The notes beneath the pieces were generated by a model. The model had not been told where the DNA came from. It worked only from the letters and a program-made list of their open reading frames with translations, and did no database searches. 64,000 nucleotides of DNA from NCBI RefSeq assembly GCF_012928505.1, contig NZ_JABBJN010000022.1, positions 34,053 to 98,052 on the forward strand, in the 5' to 3' direction. The DNA comes from Achromobacter sp. Bel (GTDB taxonomy: Bacteria; Pseudomonadota; Gammaproteobacteria; Burkholderiales; Burkholderiaceae_B). Both the position numbers and the translations under genes were made by a program. Of the stretch, positions 35,790 to 44,624 are shown piece after piece; positions within the stretch are counted from its first letter, which is position 1; the number at the start of each line of letters is the position of its first letter.

Positions 35790-38720
35790 ATGCAGACTAC
35801 GATCGCCTCTGTGACCCGGCCTTCGGCCGTGCCGCCCTCGCAAACCGATTCCCCTGCCGACGCCAATGGCGGGCAATGGGCCAGCTACAACATCATTCGC
35901 CGCAATGGCTCGGTGGTCGGGTTTGAACCCAGCAAGATCGCCATCGCCATGACCAAGGCCTTCCTGGCCGTGAACGGCGGCCAGGGCGCAGCGTCCGCGC
36001 GCGTGCGCGAGCTGGTCGAGAACCTGACGGGCCAAGCCGTCAACGCGCTCGTGCGCAACCGCCCCAACGGCGGCACCTTCCATATTGAAGACATCCAGGA
36101 CCAGGTCGAACTGGCCCTGATGCGCTCGGGCCAGCATGACGTTGCCCGCGCCTACGTGCTGTACCGCGAGAAGCGCACGCAAGAGCGCGCCGCCGCCGCT
36201 GCCGCCGAAGGCCAGGACAAGGCCGCCGCCGCGCCGCAGGAACACGTGCTGAACGTGACCGACGCCGGCGTGCGCCGTCCGCTGGACCTGGCTGAACTGC
36301 GCGCGACCATCGTCGCCGCCGGCGAAGGCCTGGACGAATTCATCGACAGCGAAAGCATCCTGAAGGAAACGGTCAAGAACCTGTACGACGGCATCCCCGT
36401 CGACGAAGTGTTCAAGTCCGCCATCCTGTCCGCGCGCGCACTGGTCGAAAAAGACCCGGCCTACAGCCAGGTCACCGCCCGTCTGCTGCTGCACACGATC
36501 CGCAAGGAAGTGCTGGGCGAAGAAGTGTCGCAAGACGGCATGGGCGCGCGTTACGCCGAATACTTCCCCACGTTCATCGCCCGCGGCATCGAAGGCGGCC
36601 TGCTGTCGCCCGAACTGGCCAGCTATGACCTGACCAAGCTGGGTCTCGCGCTGAACGCCAAGCGCGACCTGCAATTCGGCTACCTTGGCCTGCAGACCCT
36701 GTACGACCGCTACTTCCTGCACATCCGCGGCACCCGCATTGAACTGCCGCAGGTCTTCTTCATGCGCGTGGCCATGGGCCTGGCGCTGCGCGAAGCCGAC
36801 CGCGAAACGCGCGCCATCGAGTTCTACGAGATCCTGTCCTCGTTCGACTTCATGAGCTCGACGCCGACGCTGTTCAACTCGGGCACGCTGCACTCGCAGC
36901 TGTCGTCGTGCTACCTGACCACCGTCTCCGACGATCTGGAAGGCATCTACGACGCCATCAAGGAAAACGCGCTGCTGGCCAAGTACGCCGGCGGCCTGGG
37001 CAACGACTGGACCCCGGTGCGCGCGCTGCGCAGCCACATCAAGGGCACCAACGGCGAAAGCCAGGGCGTCGTCCCGTTCCTGAAGGTCGTCAACGACACC
37101 GCCGTGGCAGTGAACCAGGGCGGCAAGCGCAAGGGCGCGGTCTGCACGTACCTGGAATCGTGGCACCTGGACATCGAAGAATTCCTGGAACTGCGCAAGA
37201 ACACCGGCGACGAACGCCGCCGCACGCACGACATGAACACGGCGAACTGGATTCCCGACCTGTTCATGAAGCGCGTCATGGAAGCCGGCGAATGGACGCT
37301 GTTCTCGCCGTCGGACTGCCCTGACCTGCACGACAAGGTCGGCCGCGAATTCGAAGAAGCCTACGTGGGCTACGAAAACCGCGTCGCCAGCGGCGAGCTC
37401 AAGCTCTATAAGAAGATGCCGGCGCTGACGCTGTGGCGCAAGATGCTGTCGATGCTGTTCGAAACCGGCCACCCGTGGATCACGTTCAAGGATCCGTGCA
37501 ACATCCGTTCGCCGCAGCAGCACGTGGGCGTCGTCCACAGCTCGAACCTGTGCACCGAGATCACGCTGAACACGAACGAGTCCGAAATCGCAGTGTGCAA
37601 CCTGGGTTCCGTGAACCTGGTCGCGCACATGAAGCCGGCAGCCGGCGGCGGTTTCGAACTCGACCACGACAAGATCAAGCGCACCGTCAGCATCGCGATG
37701 CGCATGCTCGATAACGTCATCGACATCAACTACTACGCCGTCGAGAAGGCCCGCAATTCCAACGCGCGCCATCGTCCGGTGGGCATGGGCATCATGGGCT
37801 TCCAGGATTGCCTGCAGATGATGCGCGTGCCGTATGCATCGCAAGCCGCGGTTGAATTCGCCGACCGTTCGATGGAAGCGGTGTGCTATCACGCCTACTT
37901 CGCATCGAGCCTGCTTGCCGAAGAACGCGGCCGCTATCAGTCGTATGAAGGTTCGCTGTGGTCGCGCGGCATCTTGCCGCAAGACACGTTGAAGATGCTG
38001 CGCGATGAGCGCGGTGGCCATGTTGAAGTCGATGAATCGAGCTCGCTCGATTGGGATACGTTGCGCGCGCGCATCAAACAGCACGGCATGCGCAACTCCA
38101 ATTGCGTTGCAATTGCCCCAACCGCGACTATTTCCAATATCATTGGCGTATCTGCGTGCATCGAACCTACTTTCCAGAACTTGTACGTCAAATCGAATCT
38201 CTCCGGCGAGTTCACGGTCGTTAACGATTACCTCGTGCGTGACCTGAAGAAACTCGGTCTCTGGGACGAAGTCATGGTCGCCGACCTCAAGTACTTCGAC
38301 GGCAGCCTGTCCCGCATCGATCGCGTACCTTCCGAACTCCGCGAACTCTACGCCACTGCGTTCGAAGTCGAACCGAGCTGGCTGGTTGAATGCGCGTCGC
38401 GCCGTCAGAAGTGGATCGATCAAGCCCAGTCGCTGAACATCTACATGTCGGGCGCATCGGGCAAGAAGCTGGATGACACCTACAAGCTGGCATGGCTGCG
38501 TGGTCTGAAGACGACGTACTACCTGCGTACCCTGGGCGCCACCAGCGCCGAAAAATCCACGGGCCGCGGCGGCGAACTGAACGCCGTCACCGCCGGTGGC
38601 CAATCCACGGCTGCGGCTGTGGGCGCCGCACCTGTTTTGCCGGAACCCGAAGTTCTCGGGGCGGTTTGCACCATGCGGCCGGGCGACCCCGGCTTCGAAG
38701 AGTGCGAAGCCTGCCAATAA
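35790..38720 (+). CDS. nrdA: Ribonucleotide reductase class Ia, alpha subunit
   Basis: This 976-residue subunit reduces ribonucleoside diphosphates to deoxy forms. An ATP-cone regulatory domain lies at about 30-135. The active-site cysteines align as C374 (SSCYLTT), C588 (NLCTEI) and C603 (AVCNLGS), and the C-terminal shuttle pair is CEAC. I start at MQTTIASV because AGGAG is five bases upstream; earlier ATGs at 35742 and 35754 lack a ribosome site. The stretch from about 37830 to 38470 uses visibly AT-richer codons than the rest. It is followed closely by nrdB. Confidence 0.96.
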   Translation: MQTTIASVTRPSAVPPSQTDSPADANGGQWASYNIIRRNGSVVGFEPSKIAIAMTKAFLAVNGGQGAASARVRELVENLTGQAVNALVRNRPNGGTFHIEDIQDQVELALMRSGQHDVARAYVLYREKRTQERAAAAAAEGQDKAAAAPQEHVLNVTDAGVRRPLDLAELRATIVAAGEGLDEFIDSESILKETVKNLYDGIPVDEVFKSAILSARALVEKDPAYSQVTARLLLHTIRKEVLGEEVSQDGMGARYAEYFPTFIARGIEGGLLSPELASYDLTKLGLALNAKRDLQFGYLGLQTLYDRYFLHIRGTRIELPQVFFMRVAMGLALREADRETRAIEFYEILSSFDFMSSTPTLFNSGTLHSQLSSCYLTTVSDDLEGIYDAIKENALLAKYAGGLGNDWTPVRALRSHIKGTNGESQGVVPFLKVVNDTAVAVNQGGKRKGAVCTYLESWHLDIEEFLELRKNTGDERRRTHDMNTANWIPDLFMKRVMEAGEWTLFSPSDCPDLHDKVGREFEEAYVGYENRVASGELKLYKKMPALTLWRKMLSMLFETGHPWITFKDPCNIRSPQQHVGVVHSSNLCTEITLNTNESEIAVCNLGSVNLVAHMKPAAGGGFELDHDKIKRTVSIAMRMLDNVIDINYYAVEKARNSNARHRPVGMGIMGFQDCLQMMRVPYASQAAVEFADRSMEAVCYHAYFASSLLAEERGRYQSYEGSLWSRGILPQDTLKMLRDERGGHVEVDESSSLDWDTLRARIKQHGMRNSNCVAIAPTATISNIIGVSACIEPTFQNLYVKSNLSGEFTVVNDYLVRDLKKLGLWDEVMVADLKYFDGSLSRIDRVPSELRELYATAFEVEPSWLVECASRRQKWIDQAQSLNIYMSGASGKKLDDTYKLAWLRGLKTTYYLRTLGATSAEKSTGRGGELNAVTAGGQSTAAAVGAAPVLPEPEVLGAVCTMRPGDPGFEECEACQ

Positions 38721-38741
38721 CCGCCTCCGGAGAATTGAATC

Positions 38742-39941
38742 ATGATTAATTGGGAAGACGACACCCTCGCCACGCAACCTGCAAAAGCCCCCGCCCCCGC
38801 GGGCGGCGGGCAGGCTGCGCCCGAAGTCCGGGCGGCGACCGGTGTATTCGGCGACACCGCCATGCCGACGCCCGCCGCGCCTGAACACGCGGCCGGCCTC
38901 GCCACGAGCGGCGCCGCCACCTCGCAACGTGTAAAGGTTGCTGACAAGCGCATCATCAACGGCGAAACCGACGTCAATCAACTTGTGCCTTTCAAGTACA
39001 AGTGGGCGTGGGAAAAGTACTTGGCCACTTGCGCCAACCACTGGATGCCGCAAGAGATCAACATGTCGCGCGACATCGCCCTCTGGAAGAACCCGAACGG
39101 GCTCACCGAGGACGAGCGCCGCATCGTCAAGCGCAACCTGGGTTTCTTCGTCACGGCCGACTCGCTGGCCGCGAACAACATCGTGCTGGGCACCTATCGC
39201 CACATCACGGCGCCCGAATGCCGCCAGTTCCTGCTGCGCCAGGCATTTGAAGAAGCGATCCACACGCACGCCTATCAATACATCGTCGAAAGCCTGGACC
39301 TGGACGAAGCCGAGATCTTCAACGCTTACAACGAAGTTCCGTCCATCCGCGCCAAAGACGAGTTCCTGATCCCGTTCATCGACGCGATCGCGGATCCCCA
39401 CTTCAAGACGGGCACGCCCGAAGCCGACCAGACGCTGTTGAAGTCCCTGATCGTCTTCGCATGCCTGATGGAAGGCTTGTTCTTCTACGTGGGTTTCACG
39501 CAGATCCTGGCGCTTGGCCGCCAGAACAAGATGACCGGCGCCGCCGAGCAGTACATGTACATCCTTCGCGATGAATCCATGCACTGCAACTTCGGCATCG
39601 ACCTGATCAACACCGTCAAACTGGAAAATCCGCATCTGTGGACGCCGGAATTCCGCGAAGAAATTCGAGAACTCTTCCGCAAAGCGGTCGAACTCGAATA
39701 CGCTTACGCCGAAGACACGATGCCGCGCGGCGTGTTGGGCTTGAACGCACCTATGTTCAAATCCTACCTGCGCTTCATCGCCAACCGTCGTTGCCAGCAA
39801 ATCGGTATCGAACCGCTGTACCCGCAGGAAGAGAATCCCTTCCCGTGGATGGCGGAAATGATCGATCTTAAAAAGGAACGCAACTTTTTTGAAACTCGCG
39901 TGATCGAATACCAAACTGGTGGCACGCTGAGCTGGGAGTAA
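38742..39941 (+). CDS. nrdB: Ribonucleotide reductase class Ia, beta subunit
   Basis: This 399-residue subunit holds the di-iron centre and the tyrosyl radical. By alignment with E. coli, iron ligands are D140, E171 and H174, and the radical tyrosine is Y178 in HTHAYQY. About 60 extra residues at the N terminus are rich in alanine and proline and look unstructured; the reductase core starts near residue 65. GGAG precedes the ATG, and 21 bases separate it from nrdA. Confidence 0.96.
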   Translation: MINWEDDTLATQPAKAPAPAGGGQAAPEVRAATGVFGDTAMPTPAAPEHAAGLATSGAATSQRVKVADKRIINGETDVNQLVPFKYKWAWEKYLATCANHWMPQEINMSRDIALWKNPNGLTEDERRIVKRNLGFFVTADSLAANNIVLGTYRHITAPECRQFLLRQAFEEAIHTHAYQYIVESLDLDEAEIFNAYNEVPSIRAKDEFLIPFIDAIADPHFKTGTPEADQTLLKSLIVFACLMEGLFFYVGFTQILALGRQNKMTGAAEQYMYILRDESMHCNFGIDLINTVKLENPHLWTPEFREEIRELFRKAVELEYAYAEDTMPRGVLGLNAPMFKSYLRFIANRRCQQIGIEPLYPQEENPFPWMAEMIDLKKERNFFETRVIEYQTGGTLSWE

Positions 39942-40036
39942 AAGCAGTTCGTCATCAGGCCCGGCGCGGGCACGCTCCAGCAGCACGGGGCGTCGCGTTC
40001 GCGACAGGCTTGATGGCACTCTCCTCGGTCAGGGTG

Positions 40037-40109
40037 TTTTTGTCGCCAAGCCGCCTCAAGGAAAAATGCCCCCTCGGGGGGCAGCGAGCCGAAGGCGCGG
40101 CATGGGGGC
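40037..40109 (+). repeat. Degenerate copy of the dispersed GC-rich repeat
   Basis: It begins TTTTTGTCGCC, has the central GCCCCCTCGGGGGGCAGC stem exactly as in the tandem units at 53615-54015, and ends GGCATGGGGGC. The middle and tail are diverged. Confidence 0.7.
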
Positions 40110-40166
40110 AATTTCGAACACGTAGAACAAGCGGTCGGCAAGCCTGTGATCAGGCAGCCGATCGGC

Positions 40167-40215
40167 GCCATTTGAAATGGCTCGCGCCAAAGGAGCGGGG
40201 GCCATATCAAATGGC
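40167..40215. promoter_or_regulatory. Paired 15-base palindromes upstream of the H1-like gene
   Basis: GCCATTTGAAATGGC (40167-40181) is a perfect palindrome around one base, and GCCATATCAAATGGC (40201-40215) is a close copy. Their centres are 34 bases apart. The pairing suggests a dimeric regulator, which I cannot name. Confidence 0.4.
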
Positions 40216-40365
40216 TGTGCCGAATTCATTAGCGCAAACCGTAGTAGCTGTTGCTCGCACAGAACAGCGGCATGCGCCGATGAATAGCCCGGGCACGGTT
40301 CGCCTTGTTGGCGAGTCGGGGCACGGGTTTAAGTTCTGGGACCCCTGAACCTAAGGAGCATGACC

Positions 40366-41061
40366 ATGGCAACAGCCAAGAAAGCCGTAAAGAAAGCAGC
40401 GGTGAAGAAGCCCGCCGCCGCCAAGAAGGCAGTCGCTAAGAAGGCCGCACCGGCCAAGAAAGCCGCTGTCAAGAAGGTAGCTGTCAAGAAAGTCGCCGCC
40501 GCCAAGAAGCCGGCAGTGAAGAAGGTTGCCGCCAAGAAGCCGGCAGCCAAGAAGGTCGTCGCCAAGAAAGCGGTAGCCAAGAAGGTCGTCGCCAAGAAGG
40601 CGGTTGCCAAGAAGGCCGTCGCCAAGAAGGTCGTCGCCAAGAAAGCGGTTGCCAAGAAGGCCGTCGCCAAAAAGGCCGTCGCCAAGAAAGCGGTAGCCAA
40701 GAAGGCCGTCGCCAAGAAGGCAGTTGCCAAGAAAGCTGTTGCTAAGAAGGCTGTTGCCAAGAAAGCGGTAGCCAAGAAGGCCCCCGCCAAAAAGGCTGCT
40801 GCCAAGAAGGCGCCCGCTGCCAAAAAGGCTCCTGCTGCCAAGAAGGCCGTAGCCAAGAAGGCTCCTGCTGCGAAGAAGGCTCCTGCTGCCGCCAAGCCGG
40901 CTGCTGCTGCCAAGCCCGCCGCTGCCAAGAAGCCTGCTGCAAAGAAAGCCGCTCCGAAGAAGCCCGCAACGCCTCCGTCGTCGACGGCTGCTGCCCCGGG
41001 CGCGAAGACCGCGCTGAACCCCGCCGCGTCGTGGCCGTTCCCGACGGGTGGCCGTCCGTAA
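40366..41061 (+). CDS. Histone H1-like DNA-binding protein (BpH1 type)
   Basis: This 231-residue protein is almost entirely lysine, alanine, valine and proline, with [12 protein letters not shown] units repeated from about residue 10 to 200. Such proteins resemble the C-terminal tail of eukaryotic histone H1 and coat DNA; Bordetella BpH1 varies in length between strains through the repeat number. I start at the second ATG (MATAKKAV), seven bases after AAGGAG. The last 30 residues ([20 protein letters not shown]) are not basic and form a distinct tail. Confidence 0.9.
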   Translation: MATAKKAVKKAAVKKPAAAKKAVAKKAAPAKKAAVKKVAVKKVAAAKKPAVKKVAAKKPAAKKVVAKKAVAKKVVAKKAVAKKAVAKKVVAKKAVAKKAVAKKAVAKKAVAKKAVAKKAVAKKAVAKKAVAKKAVAKKAPAKKAAAKKAPAAKKAPAAKKAVAKKAPAAKKAPAAAKPAAAAKPAAAKKPAAKKAAPKKPATPPSSTAAAPGAKTALNPAASWPFPTGGRP

Positions 41062-41090
41062 TCAGGACGGTTGAAGCCCTGGCTTCACCA

Positions 41091-41121
41091 GAGCCGCCCG
41101 GCATGCCGGGCGGCTTTTTCA
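41091..41121 (+). terminator. Terminator of the H1-like gene
   Basis: GCCGCCCGGC and GCCGGGCGGC pair to give a ten-base stem around a short AT centre, followed by TTTTT. Confidence 0.9.
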
Positions 41122-41277
41122 CGCCCGTCGGCAGGCACGCGTCGGTGGCTTTTTGCCGCCCAGGCGCCCCCACGACAACGCGTCGCCCCGGCGGGGCCAC
41201 AATCGTGCAGAGGGCGTACTGCGTACGGGCAACTCCCATGCGACAATTGACTCCTTCTTTTTTCGGTGAACGCGTCC

Positions 41278-41838
41278 ATGCTCGGTGATATCTTCCGCTT
41301 TCTCCTCGAAATCGTGTTCACGTTGTTTGGCGCGGCATTGATTGCCCGCGCCTGGATGCACGCGATCCGCCTTCACCCGTTCAACCCGCTTTCGCGCGCC
41401 ATCTACCAGGCCACGAACTGGCTGGTGATGCCGCTGCGCAAGATCATCCCTGCCGGCAACAAGATCGATTGGACGAGCCTGGTCGCGACCTGGCTGGCCG
41501 CGCTGGCCTATATCGTGCTGATCTGGCTGGTGTCCATCGGCGCGCTGATTCCCGCCGCGCTACTACCCGCCGCCATGGGATCGGCCCTGCTGATGGCCAT
41601 CAAATGGGCGCTGAACCTGGTGGTGTGGCTGACGCTGATCCAGGCCGTGCTGTCGTGGGTCAACCCGACGGCCCCCATGATGCCGCTGCTGCAATCGCTG
41701 ACGGCGCCCATGCTGGACCCGATCCGGCGCCTGCTGCCGCGCACCGCGATCGACTTTTCGCCGCTGGTACTGCTGATCGTGGCGCAAGTGCTGCTGATGG
41801 TGCTGAACAATCTCAGCCAGCGCATGATGGGACTGTAA
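41278..41838 (+). CDS. YggT-family integral membrane protein
   Basis: This 186-residue protein has two copies of the YggT pair of helices; LHPFNPLSRAIYQATNWLVMPLRKIIP-type sequence marks the first and SWVNPTAPMMPLLQSLTAPMLDPIRRLLP-type sequence the second. Family members sit in the inner membrane and are linked to osmotic stress or division, but the role is unclear. I start at the ATG at 41278 with GGTGA upstream; a GTG four codons earlier is possible. Confidence 0.88.
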   Translation: MLGDIFRFLLEIVFTLFGAALIARAWMHAIRLHPFNPLSRAIYQATNWLVMPLRKIIPAGNKIDWTSLVATWLAALAYIVLIWLVSIGALIPAALLPAAMGSALLMAIKWALNLVVWLTLIQAVLSWVNPTAPMMPLLQSLTAPMLDPIRRLLPRTAIDFSPLVLLIVAQVLLMVLNNLSQRMMGL

Positions 41839-41871
41839 GGCGCGGGGCGCAACGCCCCGCCCTTTGATGGG

Positions 41872-43320
41872 CTACGCCGGGATGCCGGCGTAGATCTCGA
41901 CCAGCTTCTTGCGGTCGATCTTGTGGTTGTTCGACATCGGCAACGCCGGGCAGGCCACGAGCTCGGACGGCACCATATAAGGCGGCAGGCGCTGTGCCAG
42001 ACGCTCTTTCCATCCGGCCAGGGCATCGGGCGCCAGGAAGCGGGCTTCCTCCACCTCACCGTCCGCTCCCGCCACGAAACCAATCAGGCGAACCGCCGTC
42101 CCGTCCGGGCGACGCAGGACCGCGCACGCGCCGCCCTCCACGCCCGGCAGGCCATGCAGGGCCTCGTCGATCTCGGCGAGCTCAATGCGATAGCCGTTCA
42201 ACTTGATCTGATCGTCCATGCGGCCGCGGCAGAACAGCAGGCCGCCCGCTTCCATCTGCCCCAGGTCGCCCGTGCGGAAGGCGCGGCGGCCGTCGGCATA
42301 GGTGTAGAGCTTGGCCTCGTTCAGGTCCGGCCGATTCAGGTAGCCCCGCATGACATGGTCGCCCACGATGCAGATCTCGCCTTCGTCCACGATCAGCACG
42401 CTGTCGGGCTTCGCATGCCCTACCGGCAGCGGGTCATGCGCGGCCAGGACCGCATCGGTGACTTCGATCCACGTGGTCGCCACGGTAGCTTCCGTAGGGC
42501 CGTAGGTATTCAGGATGACGGCGCCCGGGAAGCGCTGGCGCAGTTTCTTGGCCAATGCCGACGGCAACGGCTCGCCGCAGAACAGGAACGTGCGCAACAG
42601 CGGCAAGGTGGCGGGCGAGAAATCGCGGTTGGCCAATTGCTGGTGCGCGAACGACGGGGTGGACACCCAGACCGTCACGCCGTGCTCGGCCAGGCGGGGC
42701 ATCCAGGCGCCAGCGGCGGCGATCTGTTCGCGCGCGTTCAGCACGCAGGCGCCGCCCGAGGCCAGGGTGGCGAACACTTCGTACATGGACAAGTCGAAGC
42801 TGAACGGCGCCTGGTTCATGAACACGGGTGCATCGCCCAGGCCGAAGCTGCCCAGCATCCAGTCGCCCAGCAGGCCGACGCTTTCGCGGCCGATCTGCAC
42901 GCCCTTCGGGTCGCCCGTGCTGCCGGACGTGAACATCACGTAGGCCAGGCCGCGCTCGGCCAGTTCGGCGCCGTCGCCCGCCGTGAACGTGCCGGATGCG
43001 GCGTCGTAGACGGCGGCGGCGCGGACGATCTCGACAATGCGGCGCAGGCGTTCGGCCGGGTAGATGGTGTCCACCGGCACGAAAGGCGCGCCCACCAGCA
43101 GGGCGCCGACCATCGCCACGAAGAACGACGCTTCCTTGTGCCCGTAGATGGCCACCGGCACATCCGGCGCCGCGCCGTTCTTGCGGGCCTCGTCGGCCCA
43201 GGCGGCGGCTTCCGCGCGCAATTGCGCCCAGGTCAGGCTGCGGTCGGCGGCGGCAACGGCCAGCGCGTCGGGCGCCACGCCGGTGTCGACGAATTGGAAG
43301 GACTTCAGGTCGAAACGCAT
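41872..43320 (-). CDS. DltA-like amino-acid-activating ligase of the dra operon
   Basis: This 482-residue ANL enzyme has the adenylation core motif YVMFTSGSTGDPKGVQIG near 130, NTYGPTEATVATTW near 282 and the C-terminal catalytic lysine region NHKIDRKKL. DltA activates D-alanine as AMP-ester and loads it on the DltC carrier. It is the last gene of a five-gene operon matching the Bordetella dra locus, which adds D-alanine to an outer-surface component and raises resistance to cationic peptides. D-alanine as substrate is inferred from context. Confidence 0.88.
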   Translation of the reverse strand: MRFDLKSFQFVDTGVAPDALAVAAADRSLTWAQLRAEAAAWADEARKNGAAPDVPVAIYGHKEASFFVAMVGALLVGAPFVPVDTIYPAERLRRIVEIVRAAAVYDAASGTFTAGDGAELAERGLAYVMFTSGSTGDPKGVQIGRESVGLLGDWMLGSFGLGDAPVFMNQAPFSFDLSMYEVFATLASGGACVLNAREQIAAAGAWMPRLAEHGVTVWVSTPSFAHQQLANRDFSPATLPLLRTFLFCGEPLPSALAKKLRQRFPGAVILNTYGPTEATVATTWIEVTDAVLAAHDPLPVGHAKPDSVLIVDEGEICIVGDHVMRGYLNRPDLNEAKLYTYADGRRAFRTGDLGQMEAGGLLFCRGRMDDQIKLNGYRIELAEIDEALHGLPGVEGGACAVLRRPDGTAVRLIGFVAGADGEVEEARFLAPDALAGWKERLAQRLPPYMVPSELVACPALPMSNNHKIDRKKLVEIYAGIPA

Positions 43321-43336
43321 GCCGAAACTCCCGGCG

Positions 43337-44464
43337 TCAGATAGGGCTGCGGCCGCTGAACACGTACAGCGCCAGCGCGGCCAGGATCAAGGTAAGCACG
43401 CGGCCCAGGAAACGCATGATGGGCTGCGCCAGGACGGCCTGCAAGGCGGGGCGGGTGCGCGAGGCGTTGATCAGCAGGTTGTGGCCCACCGAATACGCGC
43501 CGAACATCAGGCCGCTGACGATGTAGTGCAGCGACAGGCCGTTCCAGACACCCATGGCCAGCAGCGTGGCGAAGATGCCGATGTTCTGCGCCGCCATGCG
43601 GTGGCGGCCGAAGAACTTGGTCTTGCTCAGTGCCTTGTAGATCGGCATGAACACCACGTCGCGCAGCCACTCCGACAGGCTGATATGCCAGCGGCGCCAG
43701 AAGTCCTGCGGGTTGAGCGTCGCCAGCGGATTGCGGAAATTGATCGGCAAGGTGAAGCCGAACAGCATGCCGATGCCGATCGCCATCGTCGAATAGCCCG
43801 CAAAATCGAAGAACAGGTAGGCGCTGTAGAGCGACGCGTTCAGCGCCACGCCAGTGAACGAATAGTCGTGCGCGTCCAGCGTGGACAGGCCGTAGCGCCA
43901 GATCAGTTCGGCCATGCCGAACTTCTGGATGACGCCCAGCATGATCAGTTCCAGGCCGGTCAGCCAGGTGCTCAGGGTCACGCCTTCGTAGCCGCGCTTC
44001 AGATCTGCCTGGAAATTGCGCCACCGATACATCGGGCCGGCCAGCAACGTCAGCGGGAAGAACAGGTAGATGAAGTAATCCAGCGGCGACACGCGTTCAT
44101 TGCGCTGCGCGAACAGCAGCACGTCGATGGCGCGGAAGGTCGCGAACGACAGCCCCAGCATGGCGCCCAGATGCGAGACACCCGTCTTCACCAGCAGCAG
44201 CGGAGTCATCGTGATGACGACGGCCAGCCAAGTGGGAATGTAGTGACGGCGCATGGCCCACAGCGCGCTGCCCGAAATGGCCAGCAGCGCGATCGGCTGA
44301 TAGGGACGCGCCCAGAACACCGCCATCCACACGCCCAGGCAGACGACGCCGATGATGTGGCGATAACCGATGCGAAAGGGCATGCCGAAGGACCGGTACG
44401 CCAACAGGCCAAGGCCCCCGAACAGGGCCCCGCCGAAAAAGCTCAAGCTTGCGAACAGTTCCAT
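43337..44464 (-). CDS. DltB-like MBOAT O-acyltransferase
   Basis: This 375-residue protein has about ten membrane helices. It shows the MBOAT block FWRRWHISLSEWLRDVVF, which includes one of the two conserved histidines. The second block, normally WHG, reads WNG in MGVWNGLSLHYIVSG. DltB passes the aminoacyl group from DltC across the inner membrane. The gene begins seven bases after the DltX-like gene. Confidence 0.88.
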   Translation of the reverse strand: MELFASLSFFGGALFGGLGLLAYRSFGMPFRIGYRHIIGVVCLGVWMAVFWARPYQPIALLAISGSALWAMRRHYIPTWLAVVITMTPLLLVKTGVSHLGAMLGLSFATFRAIDVLLFAQRNERVSPLDYFIYLFFPLTLLAGPMYRWRNFQADLKRGYEGVTLSTWLTGLELIMLGVIQKFGMAELIWRYGLSTLDAHDYSFTGVALNASLYSAYLFFDFAGYSTMAIGIGMLFGFTLPINFRNPLATLNPQDFWRRWHISLSEWLRDVVFMPIYKALSKTKFFGRHRMAAQNIGIFATLLAMGVWNGLSLHYIVSGLMFGAYSVGHNLLINASRTRPALQAVLAQPIMRFLGRVLTLILAALALYVFSGRSPI

Positions 44465-44471
44465 GGCGCGC

Positions 44472-44624
44472 TCAGAACTGCTGATATTGGAATTCGACCT
44501 TGATCGGTCCGCCGCTGCCCGTGGTGGGCTGCGCCTGCAGCACGAACACCAGGATCACCCCGATGTACAGGCACAGGTGCCAGAAGAAACGGCGCCCGGC
44601 GCCCTCTTTTCGAAAGAATTTCAT
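44472..44624 (-). CDS. DltX-like 50-residue membrane microprotein
   Basis: A 50-codon gene overlaps the dltD stop by four bases (ATGA) and ends just before dltB. The product starts MKFFRKEG, has one membrane helix (about 14-30, FWHLCLYIGVILVFVLQ) and ends FQYQQF, which fits the FxYxxF C terminus of Gram-positive DltX. In the Gram-positive pathway the tyrosine of that motif accepts D-alanine from DltB and hands it to DltD. Function here is inferred from size, topology, motif and place. Confidence 0.8.
   Translation of the reverse strand: MKFFRKEGAGRRFFWHLCLYIGVILVFVLQAQPTTGSGGPIKVEFQYQQF

Larger units (their letters stand above)
39942..40365. other. Long intergenic region upstream of the H1-like gene
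   Basis: This 424-base gap holds a degenerate copy of the dispersed GC-rich repeat (40037-40109) and two near-identical 15-base palindromes (40167-40181 and 40201-40215). It should also hold the promoter of the histone-like gene. I see no coding sequence. Confidence 0.5.

Noticed and set aside
35760..40019. Very long open frame on the reverse strand across all of nrdA and nrdB (over 1400 codons)
   Set aside because: It is the mirror of G/C-ending codons in two certain genes; its product is low-complexity, lacks a ribosome site and resembles no family.
40329..40928. Reverse-strand frame opposite the H1-like gene giving a FLATA repeat protein
   Set aside because: It arises from reading the lysine/alanine repeat backwards; no ribosome site, no known family.
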